Shown piece after piece: positions 14,763-15,633 of a stretch of DNA of 15,633 nucleotides (positions within the stretch are counted from its first letter, which is position 1; every line of letters starts with the position of its first letter). Source of the DNA: CAZVFE01 sp964626405. Its GTDB lineage: Bacteria; Bacteroidota; Bacteroidia; Cytophagales; Spirosomataceae. The stretch is from the NCBI GenBank assembly GCA_964626405.1, contig CAZVFE010000038.1, positions 1 to 15,633 of the forward strand, read 5' to 3'. The translations under genes and the position numbers were made by a program. Under the pieces are notes generated by a model that was given only the letters and a program-made list of their open reading frames with translations, was not told the origin of the DNA and made no database searches.

Positions 14763-15633
14763 ATGAAAAATCAAACAAAAATTACCAGTATTCTGGTATC
14801 TTGCTTAGTTATTGCTGCCTTGTTAGTTGGATTTACAAAATCGTATCATTCAAACATTAAAGGAAAGGCGCCGGTGGGTGTTATCACTTATTCTTATCGT
14901 TCGATGCCATCAAAAATTGAAGATATCATTCAATATTGTAAAGAAACAGGTGTAAGTGATTTAGAATTAATGGGTGAGCCTGCTGAAATATTTGCAGGAA
15001 TGCCTGAAAACCCCGTTTATAAGGAAGGTCATTGGATTCCAAGAAATAAACAAACAGATGAACAAAAGGCTGCTTTAGCCCGCTATGCAGATGATGTTCG
15101 TGCTTGGAGAGAAAATGCTCCTATGGAAAAATTCAAAGAATTAAGAAAATTATTGGATAAAAATGGCATCCGCGTATACGCATTTAAACCAAATGCCTTG
15201 AATGAAAATAATTCAGATGCCGAAATTGAATATGCAATGGAAGCTGCAAAAATATTGGGTGCTGGATCTGTAACTGTCGAATTACCAAGAAATGGTGAAC
15301 ATTCCCTACGTCTTGGTAAATTAGGCGAAAAACATAAAATGTATATCGGCTACCATGCCCATTTACAAGCTACAGATACCGCTTGGGATGAAGCTTTGGC
15401 TCAGTCACCTTATAATTCAATGAATTTGGATTGCGGACACTATATTGCTGCTGGCGGAAATAATACCGTTGAATCCTTATTAGCCTTAATTAAATCAAAG
15501 AACGCAAGAATTACTTCTATGCACCTAAAAGATCGTAAAAATAAAGAAAATGGACAGGCAAATATGCCTTGGGGAGAAGGAAATACCCCTATTTTAGAGG
15601 TTGTTAAATTAGTGAGAGACAATAAATACTTTA
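14763..15633 (+). CDS. Exported sugar phosphate isomerase/epimerase-like TIM-barrel protein (3' end cut)
   Basis: The first 290 codons of a protein running off the window; the frame is open with no stop, and by family length only a few dozen residues should be missing. Residues 1-29 form a basic start plus a hydrophobic stretch (about 8-24), a Sec signal peptide or anchor. Cys14 within LVSC is too deep in the core to be a confident lipobox. The rest fits the xylose isomerase-like/AP endonuclease 2 TIM barrel: VGVITYSYRSM, SDLELMGEPAE, then probable metal ligands Glu173 (VELPR), His198/His200 (GYHAH), Asp223 and His226 (NLDCGHY) and His254 (MHLKDR). Members isomerise or epimerise sugars, inositols or hydroxypyruvate-like compounds; the substrate cannot be named here. 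A periplasmic location is seen in many Bacteroidota and Planctomycetes relatives. ATG 14763 is chosen because it gives the signal peptide. It follows its own promoter candidate and is likely independent of the exporter operon. Confidence 0.85.
   Translation, partial: MKNQTKITSILVSCLVIAALLVGFTKSYHSNIKGKAPVGVITYSYRSMPSKIEDIIQYCKETGVSDLELMGEPAEIFAGMPENPVYKEGHWIPRNKQTDEQKAALARYADDVRAWRENAPMEKFKELRKLLDKNGIRVYAFKPNALNENNSDAEIEYAMEAAKILGAGSVTVELPRNGEHSLRLGKLGEKHKMYIGYHAHLQATDTAWDEALAQSPYNSMNLDCGHYIAAGGNNTVESLLALIKSKNARITSMHLKDRKNKENGQANMPWGEGNTPILEVVKLVRDNKYF

Noticed and set aside
14684..14863. Small reading frame beginning ATG GGG TGG TGG just after the predicted start site and overlapping the isomerase-like gene
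   Set aside because: It is out of frame with the real gene, most of its length is the signal-peptide coding region read in another frame, and no homology or Shine-Dalgarno supports it.
15440..15622. Minus-strand reading frame at the right edge
   Set aside because: It lies wholly antisense to the conserved metal-binding part of the isomerase-like gene and looks like a shadow frame.

Overview
The window reads as part of a Bacteroidota chromosome, probably a Cytophagales-type relative; the phylum is much safer than the order. Four things point there. The DNA is very AT-rich. A secreted amylase ends in a type IX secretion (T9SS type A) sorting domain. Most starts lack a recognisable Shine-Dalgarno sequence. 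The best promoter candidate has the TTTG-N20-TAnnTTTG form of this phylum. I saw no tRNA, rRNA, CRISPR array or insertion sequence, and no gene-free stretch longer than 150 bp.

Left part (1-4469, + strand): a cluster of probably exported redox proteins. It holds the C-terminal end of a molybdopterin-binding, isoquinoline 1-oxidoreductase beta-like subunit, a secreted sorbosone-dehydrogenase-like beta-propeller, and 6 bp later a 901-residue protein combining a PVC-type dehydrogenase propeller, a helical-repeat region, one cytochrome c site (CxxCH) and a C-terminal discoidin-like domain. Together they look like periplasmic or surface oxidation of sugars, alcohols or aldehydes with electrons passed to cytochrome c. 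The substrate cannot be read from the sequence.

Middle (4459-10147): a convergent SdpI/DUF1648 membrane protein whose stop codon abuts the cytochrome gene inside a 22-bp perfect palindrome; a divergent type II sulfide:quinone oxidoreductase with a CRP/FNR-like dyad in the shared upstream region; then, on the minus strand, a large secreted GH13 alpha-amylase-like enzyme followed by ribokinase, in the order of transcription.

Right part (10245-14612, + strand): a tight three-gene operon with 3-bp gaps. It encodes an ABC exporter half-transporter, an HlyD-type adaptor with the RLS motif used to dock TolC, and a TolC-family outer-membrane channel. This has the layout of a type I secretion or efflux system, but the ABC protein has lost or altered nearly every ATPase motif in an otherwise intact reading frame. 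It is the most unusual object here: a tripartite export machine with an apparent pseudo-ATPase.

Right edge (14763-end): an exported sugar phosphate isomerase/epimerase-like TIM-barrel protein, cut by the window end. It is preceded by the best promoter candidate, which has a 12-bp palindrome in its spacer and a G-rich tract near the expected transcription start.
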